64,000 nucleotides of DNA. Source: Blastopirellula sp. J2-11. Lineage in GTDB: Bacteria > Planctomycetota > Planctomycetia > Pirellulales > Pirellulaceae. Positions 27,812 to 36,902 of this stretch are shown here, piece after piece (the first letter of the stretch is position 1; each line of letters begins with the position of its first letter). The notes under the pieces are model-generated. The model was not told the origin of the DNA. It did no database searches and saw only the letters and a program-made list of their open reading frames with translations. The DNA is taken from assembly GCF_024584705.1 (NCBI RefSeq), contig NZ_CP097384.1:4216001-4280000 (forward strand), written 5' to 3'. Both the position numbers and the translations under genes were made by a program.

Positions 27812-27873
27812 GCATCTTGGGTGGCCCGGCCAGTTCGTCCAGAACTGGCCGGGTTGCGTCAGCAACAAGATGC
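27812..27873. repeat. palindromic repeat, family II, copy A
   Basis: Outer arms gcatcttg/caagatgc enclose an inner stem cccggccagttc/gaactggccggg with a five-base loop. On the other strand it reads gcatcttgttgctgacgcaa, then cccggccagttc and onward, matching copy B at 27983-28036 in the opposite orientation. Confidence 0.85.
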
Positions 27874-27982
27874 TTCACCATGCGGTTGCAAAGACCAATG
27901 GCATTTCTGATTGGCGAATACGCTTATTGGCCAATGCCGGCTTTATTTTCATCGCGGCTGCGGATTGAGAGTCAATGGCGCG

Positions 27983-28036
27983 GCATCTTGTTGCTTCGCA
28001 ACCCAACCAGCCTTGGACAGGCTGGTCAGGCCACCC
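27983..28036. repeat. palindromic repeat, family II, copy B (inverted)
   Basis: This reads gcatcttgttgcttcgcaac, then an inner stem accagcc/ggctggt, then caggccaccc. It is the same repeat as copy A inverted, with a changed inner stem whose base pairing is kept. It ends seven bases before the stop codon of the RluD-type gene. Confidence 0.8.
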
Positions 28037-28043
28037 GGGCTTG

Positions 28044-29027
28044 TTATCGCGCCGGGCGCAACTGTCGCAGCATGTTCTGCGTTCGTTCTAGATCGGCTGG
28101 CAGCGGTGCGATGAATTCGCGGATTTCGCCATCATCCGGGTGCGCGATTGCGAGGCGATGCGCGTGCAACGCGGTGCGGTTCAATAAGACCGTGCGATCG
28201 TCGTCGTGTTGCAGTTCGCCCAGCGATAAGAAGCGGCGACTGCCGTAGAGCGGGTCGCACAGGACCGGGTGACCGGCGTGCATCAGGTGAACGCGAATTT
28301 GATGGGTGCGGCCAGTTTTCGGCAGCGCCTTGATCGCGGCGAAACCTTGGTAGCGTTCCAGCACTTCGTAGAAGGTCTGGGCATCTTTCCCTTCATCATC
28401 GCCGCGGCGAATCGCCATCCGTTCCCGAATTTTCGGGTGCGGGCCGACCGGTTCGTTAATCAGGTCGCGATCCCGGTCGGGGGCTCCGATCACCATCGCG
28501 AAATATTCTTTTTCGGTCAGACGATCTTGAAATTGCGTTTTGAGAAACTCATGCGCCGCGTCATCTTTGGCGATCACGATCACGCCGCTGGTGTCGCGGT
28601 CTAACCGATGCACGATGCCGGGACGCGTTGGCCCGCCGATGGTGCTGAGCTGCGGGAATTGCCCTTTTAGCCCTTCGGTCAGCGTTCCCTTCCAGTGCCC
28701 TTTGGCCGGATGGGTGATCATGCCGGCCGGCTTGTTGATGACCGCAATTCGATCATCCTGGTAAAGAATATCAAGATGGACATTCAGTCCGATCTGCTCG
28801 TCGGAATAAGCGGCGATCGGCTTAACGATCAACAGCTCTCCGACGCTCAACTTATGGGCTGGTCGGCAAGGTTCGCCGTCGATGGTGACCAGACCAGCAT
28901 CGATCGCTTTGCGAACTTGCCCGCGGCTGACGCCGTCGAGAATATCGGCGATAAACTGGTCGACGCGCCGTCCCGCTTGTTCGGCGGTGATGGCGATCTC
29001 GTGCGTCGTGGGGTCAGAATCGGGCAT
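28044..29027 (-). CDS. RluA/RluD-family pseudouridine synthase
   Basis: A 327-residue RNA pseudouridine synthase. An N-terminal S4 RNA-binding domain (about 15-75, RRVDQFIADIL) is followed by the catalytic domain with HRLDRDTSG at 140-148, where D143 is the catalytic aspartate, and by LPKTGRTHQIRVHL. The S4 domain plus length fit RluD, which modifies helix 69 of 23S rRNA, although RluC cannot be ruled out. It starts 12 bases downstream of the TPR-like membrane protein gene and is probably cotranscribed with it. Confidence 0.94.
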   Translation of the reverse strand: MPDSDPTTHEIAITAEQAGRRVDQFIADILDGVSRGQVRKAIDAGLVTIDGEPCRPAHKLSVGELLIVKPIAAYSDEQIGLNVHLDILYQDDRIAVINKPAGMITHPAKGHWKGTLTEGLKGQFPQLSTIGGPTRPGIVHRLDRDTSGVIVIAKDDAAHEFLKTQFQDRLTEKEYFAMVIGAPDRDRDLINEPVGPHPKIRERMAIRRGDDEGKDAQTFYEVLERYQGFAAIKALPKTGRTHQIRVHLMHAGHPVLCDPLYGSRRFLSLGELQHDDDRTVLLNRTALHAHRLAIAHPDDGEIREFIAPLPADLERTQNMLRQLRPAR

Positions 29028-29038
29028 TCGGTCTGCGG

Positions 29039-30109
29039 CTATTCGCCTGACTCGGCGGCTGGCGATTCTTCTTTGGCCGGTTCAGTCGCAGCCGGAGCTT
29101 CGGCGGCAGGCTTCTCTTCCGTCTTAGCCGGAGCTTCCTTGGCCGGTTCCGTCTTGGGAGCTTCAGCAGCCGGCTTTTCTTCAGCAGCAGGCGCCGCCGG
29201 TTTCTCAGCGGCTGACTTTTCTTCCGCGGTCGGCGGAGCGCTCGGCGCCGACGACTCGGCCGGCGTGTCAGTCGCAGGGGCATCCGACTTCGGCATCAAA
29301 TCTCCTTCGCCCGGCTGCGGCAAACCGGAAGAGGGGAGCAAGTTGATCGACGAATCCATCCTGCCGGTGGTATCCCCAGGTCGGGTCAACGCATCGCGCG
29401 ACGGCAAGGTCAGGTTCGGATCGCTCGGCAGATCTTGGTTGAAAATGCCGGAAGTCGGCGAAGCCTTGGGTGCGAAATCTTGATCACGGAACCAAGCGTA
29501 GAACTGTTCGACGTTCTTATCTTGAAGCATTTTCAAACGATCCCCAGCCCACTCGCCAAACGGTGAATCGGGCCATTGGGTCGATAGCTTCTCGTAAGTC
29601 GAGATGGCGGTTTTCAGGCTTTCGTCGGTCGCAATCACTTCACTCGACTGACCAATTCCCCATAGGGCGCGTTGTTTCAGTTCAGGAACGTCCGCCGCTT
29701 TTTCCGCGTTCTGGAACGCTTTGATCGATCGCTCCAGGTCGAGTTTCGCGTCGTCAGGCTGCGTGAAATTCTTTTCCAACCCTTGGCGATAAAGATCGTA
29801 GCCCAGGAACAACTCGGCCCAAGCGCCAGCCGGACGACCATGATAGGCGCTGCCGACGGATTCGAGAGCCGGCGTCATTTTGCCATCCTGCTGCGACATC
29901 ATCGCCGAAGCGGTGAATAGCTCTCCCCACCCGCTGGCCCGAGCAAGCTTGCTCTGCCACTGGAACCATATCACCGCAAGCACCGCAACGACCACCGCAA
30001 TCGCGACGCCGGCGAGGACCTTGGCCTGCGGGCCCATCTGCTCCATCCCCTTTTCGAGAACTTGCTCCAGCTCGTTTTTCTGAAGTTCGTGGCGGCGTTC
30101 GCTTTTCAT
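29039..30109 (-). CDS. YfgM-like single-pass membrane protein with TPR-like region
   Basis: A 356-residue protein with a short cytoplasmic start, one membrane helix (about 31-50, VLAGVAIAVVVAVLAVIWFQ) and an outer TPR-like helical region (about 55-210; LERSIKAFQNAEKA, TAISTYEKLSTQWPDSPFG). It ends in a low-complexity tail of Ala, Pro, Glu and Lys (about 265-356). The first two thirds resemble YfgM/TPR_21 proteins, which help protein quality control at the translocon. The acidic Ala-Pro tail is an addition of unknown use. Upstream of the RluD-type gene in the same operon. Confidence 0.75.
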   Translation of the reverse strand: MKSERRHELQKNELEQVLEKGMEQMGPQAKVLAGVAIAVVVAVLAVIWFQWQSKLARASGWGELFTASAMMSQQDGKMTPALESVGSAYHGRPAGAWAELFLGYDLYRQGLEKNFTQPDDAKLDLERSIKAFQNAEKAADVPELKQRALWGIGQSSEVIATDESLKTAISTYEKLSTQWPDSPFGEWAGDRLKMLQDKNVEQFYAWFRDQDFAPKASPTSGIFNQDLPSDPNLTLPSRDALTRPGDTTGRMDSSINLLPSSGLPQPGEGDLMPKSDAPATDTPAESSAPSAPPTAEEKSAAEKPAAPAAEEKPAAEAPKTEPAKEAPAKTEEKPAAEAPAATEPAKEESPAAESGE

Positions 30110-30605
30110 GACGAAGTTGCAGGGGTTGCGGGGTCAAAGGAGTGGAAGGCTACTTAACAGTAACCGACGCTTAGATTTAGAGTCCAAACCGTGAATATAG
30201 AAGCGCTGCGCAAGGGGCGTCAAGACCGAGTCGCCGGCGGCGCTAGCATGGACGTCTCGCCCGAAGCTCGCAGTTCGCCTGGTTTCGCAACGGATTCGGC
30301 CCCCTAAACCGCAGTCGCTAACTTGGACAATTGCCTGCGGCGAAGATTGTTCGTTGACAAAACGCACGGAAGCGTGGTCGATTGCCGTACGGCGAAGAGG
30401 AAATTGGCGCTCCTCACGAATCTGCCGGACGCTGGCTCGATCACGAGTCAGTATCTCCAGTTGGCTTCGACGCTCTTTGACAATTTGCATCTCAAGACGC
30501 GGCCACCAAGCTACCCAATTTAACACCCAGGCAATTTGGGTAGGTTGATAAAAATGCCGCGGTCCGGTCCTATGTCGGGTCGTCGGACGCACATGGATTC
30601 TTACC
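30110..30605. other. 496-base divergent intergenic region
   Basis: Between the membrane protein gene (minus) and the UvrD-type helicase gene (plus). A minus-strand reading frame of 159 codons (30134-30613) fills it but resembles no protein, is very rich in Arg, and would end 24 bases before the next gene. It is judged non-coding. Promoters for both flanking genes should lie here; no convincing hexamer pair was identified. Confidence 0.5.
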
Positions 30606-32816
30606 GTGTCCAACTATGAAAAATCGGTGGCCTTGCCCTGCTCCGCTCGTTACTTCTCGCAAGCTTCGCAAATACCCCACCTCAATCTTGCCATACGACG
30701 AGGGGCCCGGTTGCGGAAACCGCGTCTTGCAAATTACGATCTTTCAGGACTGACGAACAACCCAGCGTCGGCTAGTAACCCATCGCTTTTAGCTCTCTCG
30801 GTGCAAGGAAGTACGGACTCCGTGAGCGGACTTAATCAGGCCCAACTTGACGCGGTCAACACGCTTTCGGGCCCGATGCTCGTCTTGGCGGGCGCCGGCA
30901 GCGGCAAAACCCGCGTCGTGACGTTTCGGATCGCGAATCTCATCAAACATGGGGTTCGGCCGAGTCGTATCTTGGCGGTGACCTTCACCAATAAAGCGGC
31001 CGCCGAAATGCGCGAACGCGCACTCGAATTGCTCGGAAAAAAGGGGACCGAGCAACCGGTCGTGTCAACGTTTCACTCGCATTGCGTCCGCGTCTTGCGA
31101 CGGCATATCAATCGTTTGGGCTATCCGCTGAAATTTGCGATTTATGATCGCGGCGACCAAGAATCGGTCATTCGCGCCGCGCTGCGCGAAATCCGTGTCG
31201 CCAACGAATCGCTTCGCCCCGGCGACGCGCTGAACAACATCAGCCGCTGGAAGACCGCCGGGATTCGCCCAGCGGAAGCGGTTGGACACGCGCAGACCGA
31301 CAAAGAGCATCTCTCGGCGATGGCCTACCGCCGTTACCAAAACACGCTGAAAACCTGCGGCGCGGTCGACTTTGACGATCTGTTGCTGCTGACCGAAGAG
31401 TTGTTCACCGAGCATGACGACATCCGCGACGAAGAAGCGTCGCAATTTGATCACTTGATGATCGACGAATACCAAGACACCAACGGCAGCCAGTATCGAA
31501 TTGTCCGCGGTCTGGCCGAAGCGCACCGTAATCTGTGCGTGGTCGGCGACGACGATCAATCGATCTACTCGTGGCGCGGCGCCGAAGTGCAGCACATCCT
31601 CCGCTTTCAGCATGACTGGCCCGAAGCCAAGGTCATTTATCTGAAAGACAACTATCGCTGCACCGCCGCGATCCTGGAACTGGCGAATCGCCTGATTCAG
31701 TTCAATTCAACACGCTACGACAAAGATCTCGAAGCGGCTCGCTTCGGCGGCGAACGCCCGCAGATTTGGCAATTCAAAGACGAAGAAAAAGAGGCCGAAG
31801 AAGTCGTCAAAGATATTGCTCGGAAGTTGTCAGAACCAGAATTTGAACCTCGCGATTTTGCGATCTTGTTTCGAACTAACGAGCAGCCGCGCGCGTTCGA
31901 GCAACAGTTGCGAAGTATGAAAATTCCGTACATTTTGATCGGCGGCATGTCGTTCTTTGATCGGAAAGAAGTCCGCGATTTAATCTCTTACCTGAAGGTG
32001 ATCCATTCGCCGATTGACGAAGTTTCGCTGCTCCGAATCTTAAACACTCCGCCCCGCGGCATCGGACAACAGACGGTCAAAACGCTGATGGACACGGCGG
32101 TGACCGAAGGCGTACCGTTGTGGGAAGTCTTTCCGAAGGTACGTTCGATCCGAAATATCTCGGAAAACGCGGCCAACGCGGTGATTGACTTTTCTGCCCT
32201 GATTCGCCGTTATCAGAAGCGTTTCGAGACCGAACCGATGTCGCACGTCGTCCGTTCGCTGATCGGCGACATTCGCTATCAAAAAGAGTTGGAACGACTC
32301 TATCCCGATCCGAACGATCGCGAGTCGCGCGAGATGGCGATCGAGCAGGTGGTCAACGCCGTCAGCGCCTTTGAAACGAACAAGAAGAAACCGACGCTCG
32401 GCGGATTCTTGGACGACTCGGCCCTTTCTGGCGGCGACTTTGACAACGAAAAGGAAAAGCAACTGCAGCGAAACGGCGTCGTCTTGATGACGCTGCACGC
32501 GGCCAAGGGACTGGAGTTTCCAAACGTTTATCTGGTCGGCATGGAAGAAGGAATTTTGCCGCACGCGCGCAGCGTGAAAGAAGAAGGAGCGGCGGTCGAA
32601 GAAGAACGCCGACTTTGTTACGTCGGCATTACCCGGGCCCAAGATCGCTTGACCTTCTCGCTGGCGACCTCGCGCAAGCGATGGGGAAAACCACGCCCGA
32701 CCGACACCAGCCGGTTCTTATATGAAATCACCGGCCAGGCCGAGAACGCCGCAAAGTCGGCCCAAATGGCGAAGTCGCCGCGCGATCGCGTGAAGAGCGC
32801 CGGCAAGCGGGCTTAG
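30606..32816 (+). CDS. UvrD/Rep/PcrA-type DNA helicase
   Basis: A superfamily 1A 3'-5' DNA helicase of 736 codons as the longest reading. Motifs in order: Q motif GLNQAQLDAV, Walker A AGAGSGKTR, Ia TFTNKAAAEM, Walker B DEYQDTN, III GDDDQSIYSWRGA, IV FRTNEQPR, V TLHAAKGLEFPNV and VI YVGITRAQDRL. The 70 or so residues before the Q motif are unlike the family. In-frame GTGs at 30801 or 30822 are therefore better candidates for the true start; AAGGA lies 12 bases before the latter. Likely role is repair or replication restart. A family I repeat follows. Confidence 0.95.
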   Translation: MSNYEKSVALPCSARYFSQASQIPHLNLAIRRGARLRKPRLANYDLSGLTNNPASASNPSLLALSVQGSTDSVSGLNQAQLDAVNTLSGPMLVLAGAGSGKTRVVTFRIANLIKHGVRPSRILAVTFTNKAAAEMRERALELLGKKGTEQPVVSTFHSHCVRVLRRHINRLGYPLKFAIYDRGDQESVIRAALREIRVANESLRPGDALNNISRWKTAGIRPAEAVGHAQTDKEHLSAMAYRRYQNTLKTCGAVDFDDLLLLTEELFTEHDDIRDEEASQFDHLMIDEYQDTNGSQYRIVRGLAEAHRNLCVVGDDDQSIYSWRGAEVQHILRFQHDWPEAKVIYLKDNYRCTAAILELANRLIQFNSTRYDKDLEAARFGGERPQIWQFKDEEKEAEEVVKDIARKLSEPEFEPRDFAILFRTNEQPRAFEQQLRSMKIPYILIGGMSFFDRKEVRDLISYLKVIHSPIDEVSLLRILNTPPRGIGQQTVKTLMDTAVTEGVPLWEVFPKVRSIRNISENAANAVIDFSALIRRYQKRFETEPMSHVVRSLIGDIRYQKELERLYPDPNDRESREMAIEQVVNAVSAFETNKKKPTLGGFLDDSALSGGDFDNEKEKQLQRNGVVLMTLHAAKGLEFPNVYLVGMEEGILPHARSVKEEGAAVEEERRLCYVGITRAQDRLTFSLATSRKRWGKPRPTDTSRFLYEITGQAENAAKSAQMAKSPRDRVKSAGKRA

Positions 32817-32837
32817 GAGCATTGCAGACGTAATATT

Positions 32838-33099
32838 CTTCGCAGCCCGACGCGCGAGTTTTGAGGTTGCGCTATTTCGAATCAATCGAACACTAGCCCG
32901 CCAGCGCCAGCGAGGGAATACGGTTCGCCACTTCAATCCGTGTTAGGATCGCCAACTCTATTCCCTCGCTGGCGCTGGCGGGCTAGTGTGACGATTTTCG
33001 GTGGATTCAGACCCTGTTTTATCGTGCTTTACCCGTGTTCAACACTTCCTGAATTGCCAAATAGCGCAATCTCAAAACGCGCGCTTCGGGCTACGAAGA
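32838..33099. repeat. dispersed palindromic element, family I, copy 3
   Basis: A 262-bp copy with terminal inverted repeats cttcgcagcccgacgcgcga and cgcgcgcttcgggctacgaag. Inside are gttgcgctatttcgaatcaa and aaatagcgcaatctcaaaac, and the same central palindrome (cactagcccgccagcgccag and ctggcgctggcgggctagtg). The block ttcggtggattcagaccctg in the right part is the complement of the left part of copy 1, so the two copies are inverted relative to each other there. It fills most of the gap between the helicase and the SbcC-like gene. Confidence 0.9.
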
Positions 33100-33132
33100 A
33101 AGTGGGGCTTGGTTCACAATTGATACCGCTGC

Positions 33133-36100
33133 CTACGCTGCCCCTTCTTGTCGTTTTTTCCGTAACAAGGCCGGATCCAGATCGGGATGCCCTTCCCACC
33201 AGATTTTTGGGGAGTCCCAGCCGAATTCGTTATCGGACGGGAGAGGACGTTTCGGCGGAGTAGGCTCCGGCTCTGGTTCGACGACGATCATTTCCGGTTG
33301 CGGTTCTGGTTCGGACTTCACTTCGATCACCAGATCGACGACTTCCGGCAGCGCGACGACCGGCAGCGGAATCTCGATGCTTTGGATCGACGGCTCCGGT
33401 TCCTCCCAGAGGTCGTCCAGTGCGATGCTGACCATGTCGACTTCGGCCGCATCTTTCAGCTGGTAATCGGCGTTCGGAACCAGGTCGAAGACCGGCTCTG
33501 GTTCTTCGTGCTCGCTCCGCTCGAGATAGTACTCGGCGTCGATCAGTTGAATCGGCAACGACTCAGGCTCGACGATCGGGCCGCGATCGGCCAGCGACAG
33601 GTCCTCTTCGACAACTGGTTTCGGCTTCGGCTTGATGCTGTTGGTGAGCGGATACACTTCCAGATACGGGATGATCGGCAGCACTACTTTGAACGGCGGC
33701 TTCTTGACGACCGGAGGAACGATGATCGGCTCTTCGGCGATTGGTTCCGGCTCGACGACTTCCTCGACAACTTCTTCCGCAACCGGCGCGGGCAAACGGG
33801 CTGGCTCGGGACGGCAAACGCCGGTCACTTGCGGCAGCACGCGAACATCGCCGCCCAGGTTCTGGAAGATCTCCATGATATGTTCGTGACAGGTGAAGAC
33901 GAGCGTTTGATGCCCTTCGTTGGCGAAGCTCATCAGCACTTCGGCGGTCGCTTTACAACGTTTCGAGTCAAAGTTGACCATGACGTCGTCCAAGATCACC
34001 GGCAGCACGCGACCTTGGCGAGCAAAAGTGCGAACCAACGCCAGACGAACGCTGAGGAAGACCTGCTCGCGGGTACCTTCGCTCAAGTGTTCGAGCGACT
34101 TCGATCGTCCTTTGGCGTCTTCGACATAGAGCGTGTTTTCGCTGAGCGGCGTCCAGATGCGGACATACTTGCTGAGCGACAGTTTTTCCATGAAGATCGA
34201 CGCCATCTTCAGCGTTTCGGGCTGACGCTGCGTTTCGTAGATGCGGCGAATTTGATCGAGAATGTTGGCCGTCACGGCGAGCGACTGCCAACGTTCGATC
34301 GCTTGTTCGATCTGCGTGCTCACTTCGTTCAGCTCTAACTGGGCCAAACAAAGGCGATCGTTTTCTTCCAGCGATTCCAGCTGAGCTTTCAATTCGCCGC
34401 TACGCTCGTAGCCCTCCTTTAGGCTGCGTTGCGTTTGCTCAAACTCTTGCAGAAGTTCGGCCAGTTCCTTCTCGGCATCGGCGGCCGATAGTTCCGCCAG
34501 GAACTCTTCGACCGTCTCCAGCGATGCGGCGCCCAGTTTGGCGACAATCTTCTCTTCGACTTCTTCCAGGTCTAACAGCAAGCCGTTGATCCGGTTCGCC
34601 TTGTCGAGCAGTTTGCGATAGCCCTCTTCGTCTTCGACGCCTGCTTCGTCCAGGATCTCTTGGCGCTGTTTGGCCGCTTTGCGCATTTCGCCGGCGGTCT
34701 TTTTGAACTCATCTTTGATCTTTTGGGCGCGGCCCCGCAGATCGGTGCGCAGTTCCGATTGGTTCTGCTGGCGCTCTAGTTCGGACTGCAGGCGATCGAG
34801 TTGCTCCAGGCCATCCTTCGCGTTCTTCAAACCCAGCTCACCGGCCAACTGCGTGATGCGTGATTCGACCGCGTGCAGTTCATCGGTGCGCTGCTTCTCT
34901 TGATCTTGCAGCGACTTCAAATCTTTCCGCTTTTCGTGGATGTGGGCCAGGATGCGAGCCAAGACCTTGATCCGGTCAGGCTGCAAATCATCAGGCAGGT
35001 CCAACGCCCGCAGCGCGTCGCGCCAACGACGGCGAGCATTGTTGACCGCGTGCTCGGCGTCTTGAATCGTCTTCGACGCGTAGTCGCTCTTTTGCTTCGC
35101 TTCGCCGGCTCGATTGCCGAGCGGAATGAGCCCTTCTAGATGAGCCAGATGATCTTCGGCCGATTGCAGACGAGCGACCAGCGGCCCGCCCCCTTTCGGC
35201 AGCACTTGATCAAATTCGTCTCGTTCTTCGACCGCTTTGTGCAGTTGAACGTTGACCAGTTCAAACTGTCGCTTCACTCCGCTGAGGTTTTGCTTGACCG
35301 ATCGCTCCATCGTCACCTTCGTAAAGATAACACCGAAGATGAAGACGCAACCAAACAAGGGAAGCGTCCCTGAAATCTCGGGGATGCTGATCGCGGCGCC
35401 AAAAATAAAGAGCAAAATCAACAACACGCCTACCGAGAAAGTCAGACCAAGCAAGGCCAACAACGGCCGAGGCAGAATCTGATTTTCGAGCAGATCGGCC
35501 GATTCGATTTCGGCCTCGCGACGCTGGAACTCCAGCTTGTCGATCTTTTCTTCAACCTGAATGCGGCGGCGAAGTAGGTTGACCAGTTCGCCTGCTTTGT
35601 CGATTGCGACACTCAGGTCATCTTCGCCTAGATTGGCGAGCGATTTATCGACCTCGGTTTGCGCCGACTCAAGTTCATCTTCGTGCGACGAGACGGTTCG
35701 CTTCGACTCTTCGTGACGATGAATCTCTTGCTCAAGCGTCTGCATCGGCGCTTTGAGCGATTTCAATTGCTTGGGAGTCAGATCAGGACGTCGGCCTTGG
35801 CCGAGCGTTACGCCGGTGTTCTCCCAAGCCGCTTCGATCTCGCGCTGGACGTCTTCGATCTCTTCCTGAACGCCGGAGATCTGCTTGCGAATCGCGACGA
35901 TCCAGTGACGTTGTTCGCCGAGCGCGTCAACACGCGCCGCATGTCGCGAGAGTTCGCGATTGAGCGGGATCGACTCGTGCTCGGTGAAGAGCGCTTTATA
36001 CTGCGACCGCAATTCGGTGCAGCGTCCTTTGCGCCGCGCGACTCGTTCTCGCAATTGGTTGAGTTGGTTCAAACTCTCTTCGGCGACATCGGGGATCTCG

Positions 36101-36891
36101 CCAGCTTCGTCGATCTTGGCCGTCAGAGACTCGCGACGTTCGATTTCGCTGCGCAGATCTTCGGCCAATTCGATAAATTCAGTGCGTTCGGTAATCGCGA
36201 CCGATTTCTGCTGCTGTTGCTCTATCTGCACGGCGGCGCTGCGCTGCTGTTGCAGCACTTGGCCCCATTGCTGGGTCGCGGTCCGCTGTTCTTCGACTTC
36301 TTTTTTGAGCGATACGTGCTGGTCAAGCAGCTGATCGATGATGCAGTCGGCCCCATCATGCGAAATCAGGGCTTCGCGGGAAATTTCGAGCCGACGAACC
36401 ACTTCGGCCAACGAAATGCGATCCAAACCGCTGGTCAGTTCGTAGATCTTCTGAGCGGCGTGACTGTCGTCGAGCGTCGCCAGCAATTGAATTTCACGGA
36501 GACCGACGGCGAAGATATTGTTGTAGGTATAGCGATCGACCCCTTCCAGCAACGCTTCCAATTGCGTCCGACTTTGCCGCGAACCGTCTGGGGCCACAAT
36601 CCAGGCGTTTTCTTCAAACGTCCGTTCGTCCCACAGACGCACCACTTGAAACCGACCGAGCGTGCCGCGGATGTTGAGCGAACCGCCGGGCTGTCCGCCG
36701 TTGACCGGCGGCAAATAGCGGCGCTCTTCCGACAGATCGATGCCATACAGCATCGTCCGCAGGAAGTTGAGCAGCGTGCTTTTGCCCGCTTCGTTATGCC
36801 CGAAAAAGACGGTTACCGTCGGCGAGAGCTCTTCGATACGTAGCCCACGCCAAACGCCGAAACCATCGATATTGACTTGATTTAATTGCAC
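33133..36891 (-). CDS. SbcC/YhaN-like AAA ATPase with coiled coils, membrane hairpin and acidic tail
   Basis: A 1252-residue SMC/Rad50-like ATPase of the YhaN group. Walker A is GHNEAGKST at 31-39. Long coiled coils (about 195-460 and 540-900) surround two hydrophobic segments at about 476-500 and 508-526. The second half of the ATPase site shows the signature HLSEGTREQVFLSVRLALVR and Walker B VLPVILDDVMVNFD. From about residue 1026 a 227-residue tail rich in Pro, Glu and Val follows, ending in a conserved-looking segment (FGWDSPKIWWEGHPDLDP). The phosphoesterase partner gene lies 11 bases upstream. Expected role is DNA end or structure processing near the membrane, but the partner appears catalytically impaired. 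Confidence 0.88.
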   Translation of the reverse strand: MQLNQVNIDGFGVWRGLRIEELSPTVTVFFGHNEAGKSTLLNFLRTMLYGIDLSEERRYLPPVNGGQPGGSLNIRGTLGRFQVVRLWDERTFEENAWIVAPDGSRQSRTQLEALLEGVDRYTYNNIFAVGLREIQLLATLDDSHAAQKIYELTSGLDRISLAEVVRRLEISREALISHDGADCIIDQLLDQHVSLKKEVEEQRTATQQWGQVLQQQRSAAVQIEQQQQKSVAITERTEFIELAEDLRSEIERRESLTAKIDEAGEIPDVAEESLNQLNQLRERVARRKGRCTELRSQYKALFTEHESIPLNRELSRHAARVDALGEQRHWIVAIRKQISGVQEEIEDVQREIEAAWENTGVTLGQGRRPDLTPKQLKSLKAPMQTLEQEIHRHEESKRTVSSHEDELESAQTEVDKSLANLGEDDLSVAIDKAGELVNLLRRRIQVEEKIDKLEFQRREAEIESADLLENQILPRPLLALLGLTFSVGVLLILLFIFGAAISIPEISGTLPLFGCVFIFGVIFTKVTMERSVKQNLSGVKRQFELVNVQLHKAVEERDEFDQVLPKGGGPLVARLQSAEDHLAHLEGLIPLGNRAGEAKQKSDYASKTIQDAEHAVNNARRRWRDALRALDLPDDLQPDRIKVLARILAHIHEKRKDLKSLQDQEKQRTDELHAVESRITQLAGELGLKNAKDGLEQLDRLQSELERQQNQSELRTDLRGRAQKIKDEFKKTAGEMRKAAKQRQEILDEAGVEDEEGYRKLLDKANRINGLLLDLEEVEEKIVAKLGAASLETVEEFLAELSAADAEKELAELLQEFEQTQRSLKEGYERSGELKAQLESLEENDRLCLAQLELNEVSTQIEQAIERWQSLAVTANILDQIRRIYETQRQPETLKMASIFMEKLSLSKYVRIWTPLSENTLYVEDAKGRSKSLEHLSEGTREQVFLSVRLALVRTFARQGRVLPVILDDVMVNFDSKRCKATAEVLMSFANEGHQTLVFTCHEHIMEIFQNLGGDVRVLPQVTGVCRPEPARLPAPVAEEVVEEVVEPEPIAEEPIIVPPVVKKPPFKVVLPIIPYLEVYPLTNSIKPKPKPVVEEDLSLADRGPIVEPESLPIQLIDAEYYLERSEHEEPEPVFDLVPNADYQLKDAAEVDMVSIALDDLWEEPEPSIQSIEIPLPVVALPEVVDLVIEVKSEPEPQPEMIVVEPEPEPTPPKRPLPSDNEFGWDSPKIWWEGHPDLDPALLRKKRQEGAA

Positions 36892-36902
36892 GTTGGCGGC
36901 TC

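Noticed and set aside
30134-30613. 159-codon minus-strand frame between the membrane protein and helicase genes
   Set aside because: Arg-rich, no recognisable motif, no ribosome binding site, and it spans the expected divergent promoters.
33187-34338. 383-codon plus-strand frame opposite the SbcC-like gene
   Set aside because: Its Arg/Asp/Phe-rich sequence has no family signal, and it mirrors the glutamate-rich coding strand.
35659-36843. 394-codon plus-strand frame opposite the SbcC-like N-terminal half
   Set aside because: Shadow of the sense frame that carries Walker A; no ribosome binding site and no domain.
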